Shown here: piece after piece, positions 45,758 to 54,565 of the stretch
Layout: the number at the start of each line of letters is the position of its first letter
How positions within the stretch are numbered: the first letter of the stretch is position 1
NCBI RefSeq assembly: GCF_016892705.1
Contig: NZ_JAFEMB010000003.1
Location: 1-64,000, forward strand
Direction: 5' to 3'
Source: Microvirga pudoricolor
GTDB taxonomy: Bacteria; Pseudomonadota; Alphaproteobacteria; Rhizobiales; Beijerinckiaceae
DNA: 64,000 nucleotides
Position numbers and translations under genes: made by a program
The notes under the pieces: model-generated
Seen by the model: only the letters and a program-made list of their open reading frames with translations
Told to the model about the DNA's origin: nothing
The model's database searches: none

Positions 45758-46468
45758 TCAGAGATTCGGTGAAATCCGGAGCTCCAGCCGCGCCGTCGCG
45801 TCGGGCCGCGCATCGGGCGCGATGCCGTATCCGACCTTCATGTCGAGCACGGACGTGAAGGCATCGTTGCGGGCGCTCAGAACCTTGCGGCTTACGATTT
45901 CGGACGTCAGGCGGGTTCCCAGCGTCCCGCTCGCGGTGTTCACGTTCATGTTGGGAGACAAACGCAGTTCCGTGCTCCACAGGCCGACGGACACGCTGAG
46001 CGGAATGCCCACGGACCCTGTCACGGATTGGGCATAACCGGCCTCCAGACCCGCCATGGTCCCCGTGGTGTTCACGCCCAGGGTCAGGTCGCCGTAGGGC
46101 TTGTAGGTTTGTGACCAGGCGGCCTCCCAGTTGACGGACGACGAGACCAGGCGCGCCGTCGTCCCGTCGCGGGTGAAGGCCGTGCCCACGCTGAGGTCGA
46201 GGTCCCCGAAGGGACGAACCTTCGCGCCAAGGGTGCGATCGGACGCGCTCGTGGCGAAAGCCTGCATGTCGGTGCGCTGAATGCCACTGGTCCAGACCTG
46301 GGCGCGGGTGAAGGTCGTCGCCGGCCCGTGCGTGGGGAGGGCGACGTGGTCGTCCATCCAGGACTTGGTGAGCCGCTCCGTCCAGATCTCATCGGGGTCC
46401 TGGGCCCGGACCGGAAGGGCAACGAAACAGAGAGCGACAAACGGAAAGACTTTCCGAAAAGGCATCAT
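45758..46468 (-). CDS. Hypothetical secreted protein, beta-rich
   Basis: About 236 residues (ATG 46468 or 46465). Signal peptide ends near VRAQ. The rest consists of alternating short strands ('VTGSVGIPLSVSVGLWSTELRLSPNMNV', split by polar turns) and ends in 'ARLELRISPNL', as an outer-membrane barrel might. No family recognised. It is convergent with the hydrolase at 45059. Confidence 0.72.
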   Translation of the reverse strand: MMPFRKVFPFVALCFVALPVRAQDPDEIWTERLTKSWMDDHVALPTHGPATTFTRAQVWTSGIQRTDMQAFATSASDRTLGAKVRPFGDLDLSVGTAFTRDGTTARLVSSSVNWEAAWSQTYKPYGDLTLGVNTTGTMAGLEAGYAQSVTGSVGIPLSVSVGLWSTELRLSPNMNVNTASGTLGTRLTSEIVSRKVLSARNDAFTSVLDMKVGYGIAPDARPDATARLELRISPNL

Positions 46469-46657
46469 CGGCAATTCCAGCAAATATGATCACGAAGCAT
46501 TCGACTTTGGTCGAAGCATTGAAATAGAGGCTGGTTAACAAAAGATGATCGCGAGCCGCAAGACGCGCGGTTGCTGAAATTATTGGCAGGCAGGATTGGT
46601 GTCGAGCATCACGGACAGCGCATCAACTCCAGCAGTCATGAGACGATATTCACAGAA

Positions 46658-46681
46658 GGGGCGCGAATATTGTCGCGCCCC
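46658..46681 (-). terminator. Hairpin downstream of the 145-residue orphan
   Basis: Perfect GGGGCGCGA (46658-46666) / TCGCGCCCC (46673-46681), 6-base loop, 24 nt after the orphan stop. On the minus strand it is followed by TTCTGTG, so T content is modest. Confidence 0.6.
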
Positions 46682-46704
46682 ACATGCAGGATCGAAAGCC
46701 GGTC

Positions 46705-47142
46705 TCAGGCCGCCGGCGCTTCGGTCTCGTCGCCGGACGGGGCGCCGTTGGCCTCGGGGCGGGACTGGTAGGCGCGGGAGATGGACACCGGCGGCCGCAC
46801 CGAACCGTTGGCGGTCGGCTTCGCGCTCGTGGCGTGAAGGTCCGTCTGGATGCTCTCCAGAAGGCTGACAAGCCAGCTCTGCCCGGATTGCAGGCCCTCG
46901 TGCAGGGCCGATTTGGCGATGTCGATCTTGGCCGAAATCTCCATGGCGTTGCGGGACTGGAGCGACACGAAGTTTTGCTCGATGTTGCCGAGCTCGCGCA
47001 GGAGCTCCTCGCGCAGATGGCGCTGCTCCTCGGACAGGATCAGGGGAGACGCCAGCATGCCGCGCAACGCGGCCCACCGCAGCCCGAGAGCGCTCACCGA
47101 TTGGGATCCGTCGAGTTCCGCGAGGTTCTTGGGTTCGGCCAC
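46705..47142 (-). CDS. Hypothetical helical protein
   Basis: 145 residues, GTG start (AAGGACG upstream). A central ~90-residue helical region ('EEQRHLREELLRELGNIEQNF', 'SGQSWLVSLLESIQTDLHA') is followed by a Pro/Ser-rich tail. No signal peptide or membrane helix. I do not recognise the family. Divergent from the cyclase fusion; a hairpin lies downstream. Confidence 0.7.
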   Translation of the reverse strand: MAEPKNLAELDGSQSVSALGLRWAALRGMLASPLILSEEQRHLREELLRELGNIEQNFVSLQSRNAMEISAKIDIAKSALHEGLQSGQSWLVSLLESIQTDLHATSAKPTANGSVRPPVSISRAYQSRPEANGAPSGDETEAPAA

Positions 47143-47388
47143 GGGATCGTCCTTTGCAAGAGTTCAGAATCAAAACGTCGGAGCGCGACAGCTATGGCCA
47201 TGGTTGTGGCGTCAATCGGGCAAGCGCTATGGCAAATGAGTCGATGGGCGCGCTCATGCGGGTTAATGGAATTGCATTGCGTCGGGCAGGGGCGACGGAA
47301 GGCCGTGTGCGGCAGCGCATCGGTCGTGGCATCGACCGCGATTAAGGTGTAGATTGCCTTGTCTTCACAGTGCAATCGGGGGTTATTC

Positions 47389-49038
47389 ATGCCCGGAGAG
47401 AGCACGCCGTTCGCGACGGGAAGTCCACGCCGCCTGGCTGCGATCCTGGCTGCCGACATCGCCGGCTACAGCCGGCTGATGGGCAGCGACGAAGAGGGCA
47501 CGCTCGCGCGAATGAAGCGCCATCGCCGCGAGATCATCGAACCCACCCTGCAGGAGCATTACGGCCATCTCATCAAGACCACGGGCGATGGCTTCCTGGC
47601 CATGTTCGACTCTCCCGTGGAGGCCGTGCGCTGTGCGGTCGTGATCCAGCAATCGCTCGCCGCGCGCAACACGACCCTGCCGCGAAGCCAATGGATTCAG
47701 TACCGCATCGGCGTCAACCTCGGCGACGTCATCGTCGATCACGACGATATCTACGGCGAGGGCGTCAACATCGCGGCCCGGCTCGAGAACCTGGCCGAGC
47801 CCGGCGGCGTCTACATCTCCGGCGGCGTCTACGAGCAGATCAAGAACAAGCTCGTCTGCGGGTATCAGTCCCTGGGCGACGAAAGGCTCAAGAACATCAC
47901 CGATCCGGTGCGGGTCTACCGCGTCCTACCGGACCCGGCCGCGGTCAGCCAGGCGACGCGCCACCGGGGTCGCTGGGCCGCGCTGGCGGCCGGAACGGTG
48001 CTCATCCTCGGAACCGCCGGATGGGCGGTGTTCCTGGCCCGTGAGCCGCCGCCCCAGCGGCAGGCGGACGCCCTCGCGACGCCTCCGGTCTCCGCGCCCG
48101 CATCGGTCGCCACGCCGGCCCAGGCCCGCACGCCCGCATCTCCCGCGCCCATCCCCTCGGCGCCCGTCCCCTCTGCCGACCCGGCCCCGCCGGCGGGGCT
48201 GCCCACGCCACCCGCGCCCCTGGCGGAGGCCCTTCCCATCCCGATCCAGCCCACGCCTGCACCCGCTCCACCCGCGCCGGCGAGCCCGCAGACGGCCGTG
48301 CTCGTGCCGCCCCGGCCTCCGGACGCCCCTCCCGCCTTCGGCACCGTCTTCAAGGATTGCCAGCAATGCCCCGAGATGGTGCGCGTGCCGGGCGGCGGGT
48401 TCAGGATGGGCAGCGACGAGGATCCGACGGAGAAGCCCCCGCATCCGGTGAGGATCCAGCCGTTCGCGATGGGACGCTATCCCGTCACGGTCGGCGAATG
48501 GAGCCAATGCGTCGCCGCGAAGGCCTGCACGCTCGTGCTCCAGGGCGATCCCGCCTCGCCCGCGCGCAACTTGAGCTGGAGCGATGCTCAGCAATACGTC
48601 AATTGGCTCTCCACGAGCACGGGCCAGCCCTATCGCCTGCCGAGCGAGGCCGAATGGGAATACGCCGCGCGGGCCGGCACCGCGACGCGCTATTGGTGGG
48701 GCGACAGGCTCACGCCCAGGATGGCCAACTGCAAGGGGTGCGGCGACCCTTACGATCAGCGCCAGCCCCTGAAGGTGGGCAGCTTCCAGGCCAACGCGTT
48801 CGGGCTGTTCGACATGGCGGGCGGCGTCGCCCAATGGGTGGCCGATTGCTGGACGGGCGACTATCAAGGCGCTCCGTCCGACGGATCCGCACGCACCCAT
48901 TCCAACTGCCGCGAGAACGTGCTGCGCGGGGGATCCTGGCGCAGCGACGCCACCTATGTTCGCGCCGCCAGCCGCGCCTCCTACGACACCAACGTTCGCT
49001 ACCCGGCCCACGGCATGCGGGTGGCCCGCAATCTTTGA
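47389..49038 (+). CDS. Class III nucleotide cyclase fused to an FGE-like (SUMF1) domain
   Basis: 549 residues from ATG 47389 (GGGGG upstream; TTG 47359 is possible). Cyclase domain ~5-185: metal Asp in AADIAGYS and TTGDGFLAMF, transition-state Asn/Arg in GVNIAARLE, so catalytically complete. A membrane helix at ~196-217 and a ~115-residue Pro/Ala-rich linker follow, then the FGE-sulfatase-like domain (~345-549: 'MVRVPGGGFRMGSDED', 'YRLPSEAEWEYAARAGT', 'VLRGGSWRSDATYVRAASR'). The copper-binding cysteines of true FGEs are absent from the C-terminal motif, so it is a likely ligand-binding, not formylglycine-making, domain. The layout suggests an extracytoplasmic sensor controlling a cytoplasmic cyclase. 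Followed by a DUF4399 gene 13 nt later. Confidence 0.88.
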   Translation: MPGESTPFATGSPRRLAAILAADIAGYSRLMGSDEEGTLARMKRHRREIIEPTLQEHYGHLIKTTGDGFLAMFDSPVEAVRCAVVIQQSLAARNTTLPRSQWIQYRIGVNLGDVIVDHDDIYGEGVNIAARLENLAEPGGVYISGGVYEQIKNKLVCGYQSLGDERLKNITDPVRVYRVLPDPAAVSQATRHRGRWAALAAGTVLILGTAGWAVFLAREPPPQRQADALATPPVSAPASVATPAQARTPASPAPIPSAPVPSADPAPPAGLPTPPAPLAEALPIPIQPTPAPAPPAPASPQTAVLVPPRPPDAPPAFGTVFKDCQQCPEMVRVPGGGFRMGSDEDPTEKPPHPVRIQPFAMGRYPVTVGEWSQCVAAKACTLVLQGDPASPARNLSWSDAQQYVNWLSTSTGQPYRLPSEAEWEYAARAGTATRYWWGDRLTPRMANCKGCGDPYDQRQPLKVGSFQANAFGLFDMAGGVAQWVADCWTGDYQGAPSDGSARTHSNCRENVLRGGSWRSDATYVRAASRASYDTNVRYPAHGMRVARNL

Positions 49039-49051
49039 CAAGGAGAGTCCG

Positions 49052-49534
49052 ATGCGCGCCGTTCATCGTTCGACCCCCGGTCTGATACTCGGTTTTGTTG
49101 TCGCCGGCATCGCGCTCGCAACAGGTTTCGGGACGCCGGTCCGGGCCCAGACGGCGGCGCCGCCGGACGCGTATCTCTATATCATCTATCCGTATGATGG
49201 CCTGAAAATCAGGGGCGCGTTCACGGTGCGGTTCGGTCTGCGCAACATGGGCGTGACCCATGCGGGCCACGTGGTGCCCAACAGCGGACACCATCACCTG
49301 CTGGTCGACGTGGACGAGGCGATCGAGCCCGACGAGCCGATCCCCACGGACCGGCAGCATATCCATTTCGGCGCGGGCCAGACGGAGACCCGCCTCGATC
49401 TGCCGCCGGGCAAGCACACCCTGCAACTCGTTCTGGGCGATGCGGAGCACAAGCCGTTCAAGCCGCTGCTGACGTCGAAGAAGATCACCGTCACGGTCCT
49501 GCCTCCGCGCAGGCCCGCCCAGGCGAGCCGGTAG
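49052..49534 (+). CDS. Secreted DUF4399 protein
   Basis: About 160 residues from ATG 49052 (AAGGAGAG upstream), signal peptide to ~33 (ends PVRAQ). 'YIIYPYDGLKIRGAFTVRFGLRNMGV', 'NSGHHHLLVD', 'HIHFGAGQTET' and 'GKHTLQLVLGD' are the repeated HHH/HxH motifs of DUF4399, probably a metal- or ligand-binding periplasmic fold. It starts 13 nt after the cyclase fusion stop, so it is likely cotranscribed with it and may act with its outer FGE-like domain. Confidence 0.83.
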   Translation: MRAVHRSTPGLILGFVVAGIALATGFGTPVRAQTAAPPDAYLYIIYPYDGLKIRGAFTVRFGLRNMGVTHAGHVVPNSGHHHLLVDVDEAIEPDEPIPTDRQHIHFGAGQTETRLDLPPGKHTLQLVLGDAEHKPFKPLLTSKKITVTVLPPRRPAQASR

Positions 49535-49537
49535 CGC

Positions 49538-49560
49538 GGGGCCCGTTCGCGATCGGGCCC
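49538..49560 (+). terminator. Hairpin after the DUF4399 gene
   Basis: GGGCCCG (49539-49545) / CGGGCCC (49554-49560), 8-base loop, just after the stop. No T-run is visible, so termination is uncertain. Confidence 0.4.
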
Positions 49561-49685
49561 GGCCGGGAGGTAGGAATCTCTTAACCGCACCAACATGCGA
49601 TGGGGAACGCGTTCGGCGTTGCCCTTATTGTGGCCTTACGGCCAGCCTAACCGAACCCCTCCACCGCCATCCCAGGAGTTTTTGA

Positions 49686-50708
49686 ATGTCCGAGACCGTC
49701 AACCGTCGGATCGTGCTCGCGTCCCGCCCCATGGGCGAGCCGCAGCCGTCCGATTTCCGGCTCGAGACAGGCCTCGCCCCGGAGCCCGGCGACGGCCAGG
49801 TGCTGCTGCGAACCCTGTGGCTGTCGCTCGATCCCTACATGCGCGGCCGCATGAGCGCGGCGAAGTCCTACGCGAAGCCCGTTCTGATCGACGACGTGAT
49901 GACGGGCGGCACCGTCAACGAGGTCGTGGTCTCGCGCCATCCCGCCTTCCAGGCGGGCGACATCGTTCTGGGTTACGCCGGCTGGCAGGATTACGCGCTG
50001 TCGGACGGTTCCGAATTGCGCAAGCTCGATCCTGCCGCTGCCCCGGTCTCGACGGCGCTCGGCGTGCTCGGCATGCCGGGCATGACGGCTTATACGGGCC
50101 TGCTCACCATCGGCCAGCCGAAGCCTGGCGAGACCCTCGTGGTCGCGGCCGCCGCGGGACCGGTCGGTTCCGCCGTGGGGCAGATCGGCAAGATCAAGGG
50201 CTGCCGGGTCGTGGGTATCGCGGGCGGCCCCGGGAAATGCCGCTATCTGGTGGACGAGCTCGGCTTCGATGCCGCCGTCGATCATCGCTCGCCCGACATG
50301 GCCCAGCAACTCCGGGACATCTGCCCCAATGGCGTCGATATCTATTTCGAGAACGTGGGCGGTGCGGTCTGGGACGCGGTCTTCCCGCTCCTGAACGACT
50401 TCGCCCGGGTGCCGGTCTGCGGCCTCGTGGCCCATTACAACGATACCGGCCTGCCGCAGGAGCCGGACCGCACGCCGCTTCTCATGCGGGCGGTCCTGGC
50501 CAAGCGCCTCACCCTGCGGGGCTTCATCGTGTCGGACTTCGCCTCCCAGGCCGAGATGTTCCAGCTCGACATGTCCCAATGGGTGCGCGAGGGCCGGATT
50601 CGGTACCGGGAGGACGTGGTGGACGGCTTGGAAAACGCCCCGGACGCCTTTATCGGTATGCTCAAGGGACGGAACTTCGGAAAGCTCCTGGTGCGGATAA
50701 CCCCTTGA
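49686..50708 (+). CDS. NADP-dependent oxidoreductase, MDR family (CurA-like)
   Basis: 340 residues. 'LWLSLDPYMRGRMS' near the N-terminus, 'TGGTVNEVVVS', 'GMPGMTAYTGL' and the NADP loop 'AAAGPVGSAVGQIGK' place it in the medium-chain leukotriene/CurA group, which reduces alpha,beta-unsaturated carbonyls and needs no zinc. Likely detoxification, substrate unknown. ATG 49686. Confidence 0.87.
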   Translation: MSETVNRRIVLASRPMGEPQPSDFRLETGLAPEPGDGQVLLRTLWLSLDPYMRGRMSAAKSYAKPVLIDDVMTGGTVNEVVVSRHPAFQAGDIVLGYAGWQDYALSDGSELRKLDPAAAPVSTALGVLGMPGMTAYTGLLTIGQPKPGETLVVAAAAGPVGSAVGQIGKIKGCRVVGIAGGPGKCRYLVDELGFDAAVDHRSPDMAQQLRDICPNGVDIYFENVGGAVWDAVFPLLNDFARVPVCGLVAHYNDTGLPQEPDRTPLLMRAVLAKRLTLRGFIVSDFASQAEMFQLDMSQWVREGRIRYREDVVDGLENAPDAFIGMLKGRNFGKLLVRITP

Positions 50709-50772
50709 TTCTTGTGGATCGAGGGGTCCGCCCACATTGCCCTCACGCCCCGGAAAGGTGATTTTGAGGGCC

Positions 50773-51033
50773 ATGTCGAACGTGATCACGCTGTCTTCGC
50801 ACAGAAAGCGAGCCCAGCCGTCCCCGCCCTCCGTGGCCGAGCGGCGGGCGGCGATCGCGTCCGACCTCATCCACCTCATCGACCAGGTGCGGGACGTGAC
50901 CGAGCGCGCCGCGTCCCTGTCCGGCCCGTCCGTGGAGATCGAGCGTTCGGCCCAGCACCTGCTCGATGCGATCACGGCCCTTGAGCGCGGCGTGGATGCG
51001 CTCACCGATGACGGCGAGTGGGTTCCGTTCTAG
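50773..51033 (+). CDS. Small hypothetical protein
   Basis: 86 residues from ATG 50773 (GAGGG upstream). MSNVITLSSHRK, then a helical body 'RAAIASDLIHLIDQVRDVTERAAS' and a C-terminal 'TDDGEWVPF'. No recognised domain. It lies in the downstream region of the CurA-like gene, 64 nt apart, and converges on tauE. Confidence 0.6.
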   Translation: MSNVITLSSHRKRAQPSPPSVAERRAAIASDLIHLIDQVRDVTERAASLSGPSVEIERSAQHLLDAITALERGVDALTDDGEWVPF

Positions 51034-51036
51034 GTT

Positions 51037-51804
51037 TCAGCGCACGAAGAACCAGACCGTCAGGGCGGCCCCGATGGCGATGACGAGCCAGCGGATGACG
51101 GGCGCCGGTAGCCGGCGGCCGTAGACGACGCCGAGATAGCCGCCCACCACCGAGGCGGCGCCCACGATGAACGTCTCGCGCCAGCTCACGAGGCCGGCCT
51201 GGATGAAAACCACCACGGCGATGAGCTGGATCAGAGTCGAGCACAGGTGCTTGGCCGAGTTGATGAGGTGGAAGTCGTCGCCTTCCGTGATGGCCAGAGC
51301 CGCCAGCATCACGATCCCCATTCCGGCCCCGAAGAAGCCGCCGTAGATCGAGACCAGGAACTGGAAGGTCAGGCCTGCCGCCCAGGCCTGCCGCGAGGGC
51401 GCGTGGCCCTCGTGCCGCGCCACGGAGCGGGCGAGGCCCACGATCCTCGGGCTTGCCGCGAACAGCCCTGTGGCGAACAGCAGAAGCCAGGGCACGAGCT
51501 GACGGAACGAGGCGTTGTCCGTCACGGTGAGGATGTAGGCGCCGATCAGGCCCCCCGAGAGGCTGACGAGACCCAGCGCCGTGAACCGGCGCAGGTTGGC
51601 GAGGAGCTCCCGGCGATAGGCCCAGGCGCTCGACAGGTTGGCGGGCGTGACCGCCACCGCGCTGGTCGCGTTGGCGACGACAGGAGGCAGGCCGGCGGCC
51701 ACGAGCGCCGAGAAGGTGAAGAAGGTGCCCCCGCCCGCGATGGCGTTGACGAGCCCGGCCGCGAGGCCGGAAGCGGCCAGAAGGGCCGCGGTCGAAAGAT
51801 CCAT
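51037..51804 (-). CDS. TauE/SafE-type sulfite/sulfonate exporter
   Basis: 255 residues, 7-8 membrane helices. 'GLAAGLVNAIAGGGTFFTF', 'FGAGMGIVMLAAL' and repeats of GxxxG helices fit the TauE/SafE family (inner-membrane export of sulfite or sulfoacetate, or other organic anions). The substrate is not inferable and no sulfur genes are near. Confidence 0.86.
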   Translation of the reverse strand: MDLSTAALLAASGLAAGLVNAIAGGGTFFTFSALVAAGLPPVVANATSAVAVTPANLSSAWAYRRELLANLRRFTALGLVSLSGGLIGAYILTVTDNASFRQLVPWLLLFATGLFAASPRIVGLARSVARHEGHAPSRQAWAAGLTFQFLVSIYGGFFGAGMGIVMLAALAITEGDDFHLINSAKHLCSTLIQLIAVVVFIQAGLVSWRETFIVGAASVVGGYLGVVYGRRLPAPVIRWLVIAIGAALTVWFFVR

Positions 51805-51918
51805 GATGTCCGGCGTGAGGTAGCGGGGCCTGAAAATCTGCGCCGGACCATATCAAGGATGAGGACTCAGCCCATTGGGCTTAGGTCTAAGGCGGGGGAA
51901 ATCGCGCGTTGGACGGCC

Positions 51919-52959
51919 TTACCGGCTCCAAACCCCGAGCTTGGACTCACGGGCCTTGGCCTCGGCGGCCTTCAGCTCGTCGGTCGCCTGCGAGGTGGTC
52001 CGCCCTCCACCGTTGAACAGCACCACCCGCGACAGGTCCTGGCCGCTCACCTGGCACCGATAAACATCCGTAGCACCGGCCGGCTCGCAGGCGACCTCGC
52101 GGCCGTTGAGATAGGTCGTGAGGTCCTCCGGCTTGCCGCCGCCCTCGGCCCATTCGACCCCGAAGAGGCGCACGATCCGGCCCTGCATCCGAAGCGTGGC
52201 GGTATCGATGGCCTCCGCGGCTCCCTTGAGTGGGACAGGTTCGGCCGCCGCCGGCGGGCTTGCCACCGCCCCCGTCGTGGACGGCTCCGCGGGCGGGCTG
52301 CCCATGGCGACCGGCTCATCGTCCTGGGCCGCGAAGGGAAACCGTTCCCAGGCCATGAAGGCGCCCACGCCCAGAATCAGCAGCACGGCCGCGGCCGCCG
52401 CCATGAGAAACCATGGCCGGGGGCGGTCGTCCCGCATGTCCTCGAGAAGGATCCGGGCCCGATCCAGGGATTCGGGAGCCGCGCGGTCGGGGCGCGAGGG
52501 AGCGCCCTCGTCTGAGAGGCGAAGCGAGGAGCCGGGATCGCGGTGGGCCGTGGTCACGGGGGCGGCAGCCGATCCCCGGCGCGATTCATCCAGAGGCGCG
52601 GCCGGAGGGCTTCCGGGCTCCTTCCCGGCCTCTTGCCGGTGTCTGAACATGGCCGGATGCCGGACGTGAAGCTCCTCGATGAGGTCGCGGAGGGTGAGTT
52701 CGACCGTCCGGCCGTCCTCATCCTTGGTCCGGACCTCTCCGCGCGCGTCGACCACGCGGATCGTCAGGCGATCCTCCACCAGGATGGCCCGTACGAAGGT
52801 CTCGGCGATCAGCTCCAGGGGCCTGCGGGCATCATCGGTGGGATCGTGCAGCGCGATCTCGGCCCGGATGGCCTCGCGAACGCGATCCTGCAGGCGCCCG
52901 TGGTCGGTCGGGAGGCTGGGATCGGTCGCGCTTGCATCGGCCGGCAGGACATCCGTCAT
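51919..52959 (-). CDS. Membrane-anchored SNase-like protein, catalytically degenerate
   Basis: About 346 residues from ATG 52959 (GGAG upstream). The N-terminal ~175 residues are cytoplasmic and charged, ~194-214 form a single membrane helix ('WFLMAAAAAVLLILGVGAFMA'), then a Pro-rich stretch and a C-terminal staphylococcal-nuclease-like region ('GRIVRLFGVEWAEGG', 'ATDVYRCQVSGQDLSRVVLF', 'ELKAAEAKARESKLGVW'). In true thermonucleases 'IDAPE' and 'DRYGR' carry the catalytic Glu and Arg; here these become 'VEWAEGG' and 'DVYRC', so nuclease activity is unlikely. Not linked to neighbours. Confidence 0.72.
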   Translation of the reverse strand: MTDVLPADASATDPSLPTDHGRLQDRVREAIRAEIALHDPTDDARRPLELIAETFVRAILVEDRLTIRVVDARGEVRTKDEDGRTVELTLRDLIEELHVRHPAMFRHRQEAGKEPGSPPAAPLDESRRGSAAAPVTTAHRDPGSSLRLSDEGAPSRPDRAAPESLDRARILLEDMRDDRPRPWFLMAAAAAVLLILGVGAFMAWERFPFAAQDDEPVAMGSPPAEPSTTGAVASPPAAAEPVPLKGAAEAIDTATLRMQGRIVRLFGVEWAEGGGKPEDLTTYLNGREVACEPAGATDVYRCQVSGQDLSRVVLFNGGGRTTSQATDELKAAEAKARESKLGVWSR

Positions 52960-53301
52960 GGAAGGCATTCTCCAATCCGCCGTGAGCCCGGTCAAGCTGC
53001 GCCGGGCCGGAGCCTTTGGACGGAACAGGGGGACAAGCGGCGCGGCCGCACGAGGTTCCATTGCGGCAGTTGGACACTGAACCGCGCTTGCCTGATCGAC
53101 AGGACAAGCATTCGAACGAATATCGCTGCAAAGAGAGACTGTTGCGCGCCTGAGGGGAAGCTGACGAAAGGCTCACGGTCCTGCCAGAGAGATGACATAT
53201 TCGCTCTCTAGGCCTGCAAGGGTTCGTCACGTCTTCAGCCTGATCGGACGAACGTTCTTCACGACAGAATTCCCTTAAACGGAACCTTCAAAGGACCTTT
53301 C
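52960..53301. other. Intergenic region upstream of the CAP-RTX gene
   Basis: About 340 bp without a convincing gene; the SNase-like frame extends into it without a good start. It should hold the CAP-RTX promoter. I see no clear repeat or operator in it. Confidence 0.45.
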
Positions 53302-54534
53302 ATGACGCAGCCCAGCGCCTATGAGCAGTTCATGCTCGAACTGGTCAACGCCGAACGGGCGAAAGCCGGAGCCCAGGCCCTTGCCTTCGACACCACCCTC
53401 AACGTTTCCGCCGAGCGTCACAGCGGCTGGATGATCGCGTCCGACACGTTCTCCCACACGGGGGCAGGGGGCTCGACGCCCACGGACCGCATGAAGGCGG
53501 CCGGGTACCAGTTCACCGGGTCCTGGGCATCGGCCGAAAACATCGCCTGGGCCAGCGTGCGGGCACCTGCCGGACTTCAGGGCGAGGTACAGCTTCTGCA
53601 CGCGAACCTGATGAATAGTCCCGGCCACAAGGCGAACATCCTCAACGGCGCCTACCGCGAGATCGGCATCGGCTTCGAGACCGGAGAGTATCAAGGCTGG
53701 AACGGCGCTTTCGCGACGCAGAACTTCGCCCGATCGGGTTCGTCCTCGATTCTGACCGGCGTCAGCTTCGACGACAAGGACGGCGACCGGTTCTACGATG
53801 TGGGAGAGGGACTGGGCGGCATCGCCGTGAGGGCCGTGAGCGCATCCGGCGCCACTTATGCCACGACCACGATGAGCGCGGGCGGCTACCAGATGGATCT
53901 GCCGGCCGGAACCTACACGGTCACGTTCTCGGGCGGCGGCATCGCCACCACGGCTCGCACGGTCACGGTCGGCGCCACGAACGTGAAGCTCGACCTCGTC
54001 GATCCCGCGCCGTCGGGCACCGCGCCGATGCCGGCGGCGTCCGTCATCAACGGCACGGCGTCGGGCGAGCGGCTGGCCGGCACAAGCCTCTCCGACACCA
54101 TCAAGGGCCGAGCCGGCAACGATACGCTGATCGGTCGCGGCGGCAACGATAAGCTCTATGGCCAGGCAGGCAACGACGTCCTCAACGGCGGCGGCGGGAG
54201 CGACCTTCTCGTGGGTGGGCCCGGGCGCGATGCGTTCGTGTTCACGGCCAAGCCCTCCGCGAGCCGCTTCGACACGATCCGCGACTTTTCCGTGCGCGAC
54301 GACACGATCCGGCTCGAGAACAAGGTGTTCAAGGGCTTGAAGGCGGGCAAGCTCGCGGCCGAGGCTTTCTACAAGGGCGTGGCCGCTCACGACGCGGACG
54401 ACCGTATCGTCTACGACCCCACGACGGGCAGCCTGTCTTACGACCCGGACGGGACCGGAGCGGGCGCGGCGGTGAAATTCGCGCAGCTGAAAGCGAACCT
54501 CAAGCTGACGGCGTCCGATTTCCTGGTGATCTGA
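53302..54534 (+). CDS. CAP-domain protein with RTX calcium-binding repeats, probable type I secreted
   Basis: 410 residues, ATG 53302 (AAAGGA upstream). CAP/SCP domain ~8-147 ('AERHSGWMI', 'ASAENIAWA', 'MNSPGHKANIL'), a SdrD_B/Cna-like beta domain ~150-235 ('VSFDDKDGDRFYDVGEGLGGIAV'), then RTX nonapeptides (~250-310: 'GRAGNDTLIG', 'RGGNDKLYG', 'QAGNDVLNG', 'GGGSDLLVG'), and an unstructured ~100-residue C-tail ending SDFLVI. There is no N-terminal signal, which with RTX repeats indicates T1SS export. The C-tail is related to that of the gene at 58527. No T1SS ABC/HlyD genes are in the window. Confidence 0.87.
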   Translation: MTQPSAYEQFMLELVNAERAKAGAQALAFDTTLNVSAERHSGWMIASDTFSHTGAGGSTPTDRMKAAGYQFTGSWASAENIAWASVRAPAGLQGEVQLLHANLMNSPGHKANILNGAYREIGIGFETGEYQGWNGAFATQNFARSGSSSILTGVSFDDKDGDRFYDVGEGLGGIAVRAVSASGATYATTTMSAGGYQMDLPAGTYTVTFSGGGIATTARTVTVGATNVKLDLVDPAPSGTAPMPAASVINGTASGERLAGTSLSDTIKGRAGNDTLIGRGGNDKLYGQAGNDVLNGGGGSDLLVGGPGRDAFVFTAKPSASRFDTIRDFSVRDDTIRLENKVFKGLKAGKLAAEAFYKGVAAHDADDRIVYDPTTGSLSYDPDGTGAGAAVKFAQLKANLKLTASDFLVI

Positions 54535-54544
54535 TGGGAAAAGG

Positions 54545-54562
54545 CCCCGGCGGAAGCTGGGG
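54545..54562. terminator. Hairpin between the CAP-RTX gene and rsuA
   Basis: CCCCGGC (54545-54551) / GCTGGGG (54556-54562) with a GGAA tetraloop, one G-T pair, followed by CTTT. It sits between converging genes, touching the rsuA stop. Confidence 0.55.
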
Positions 54563-54565
54563 CTT

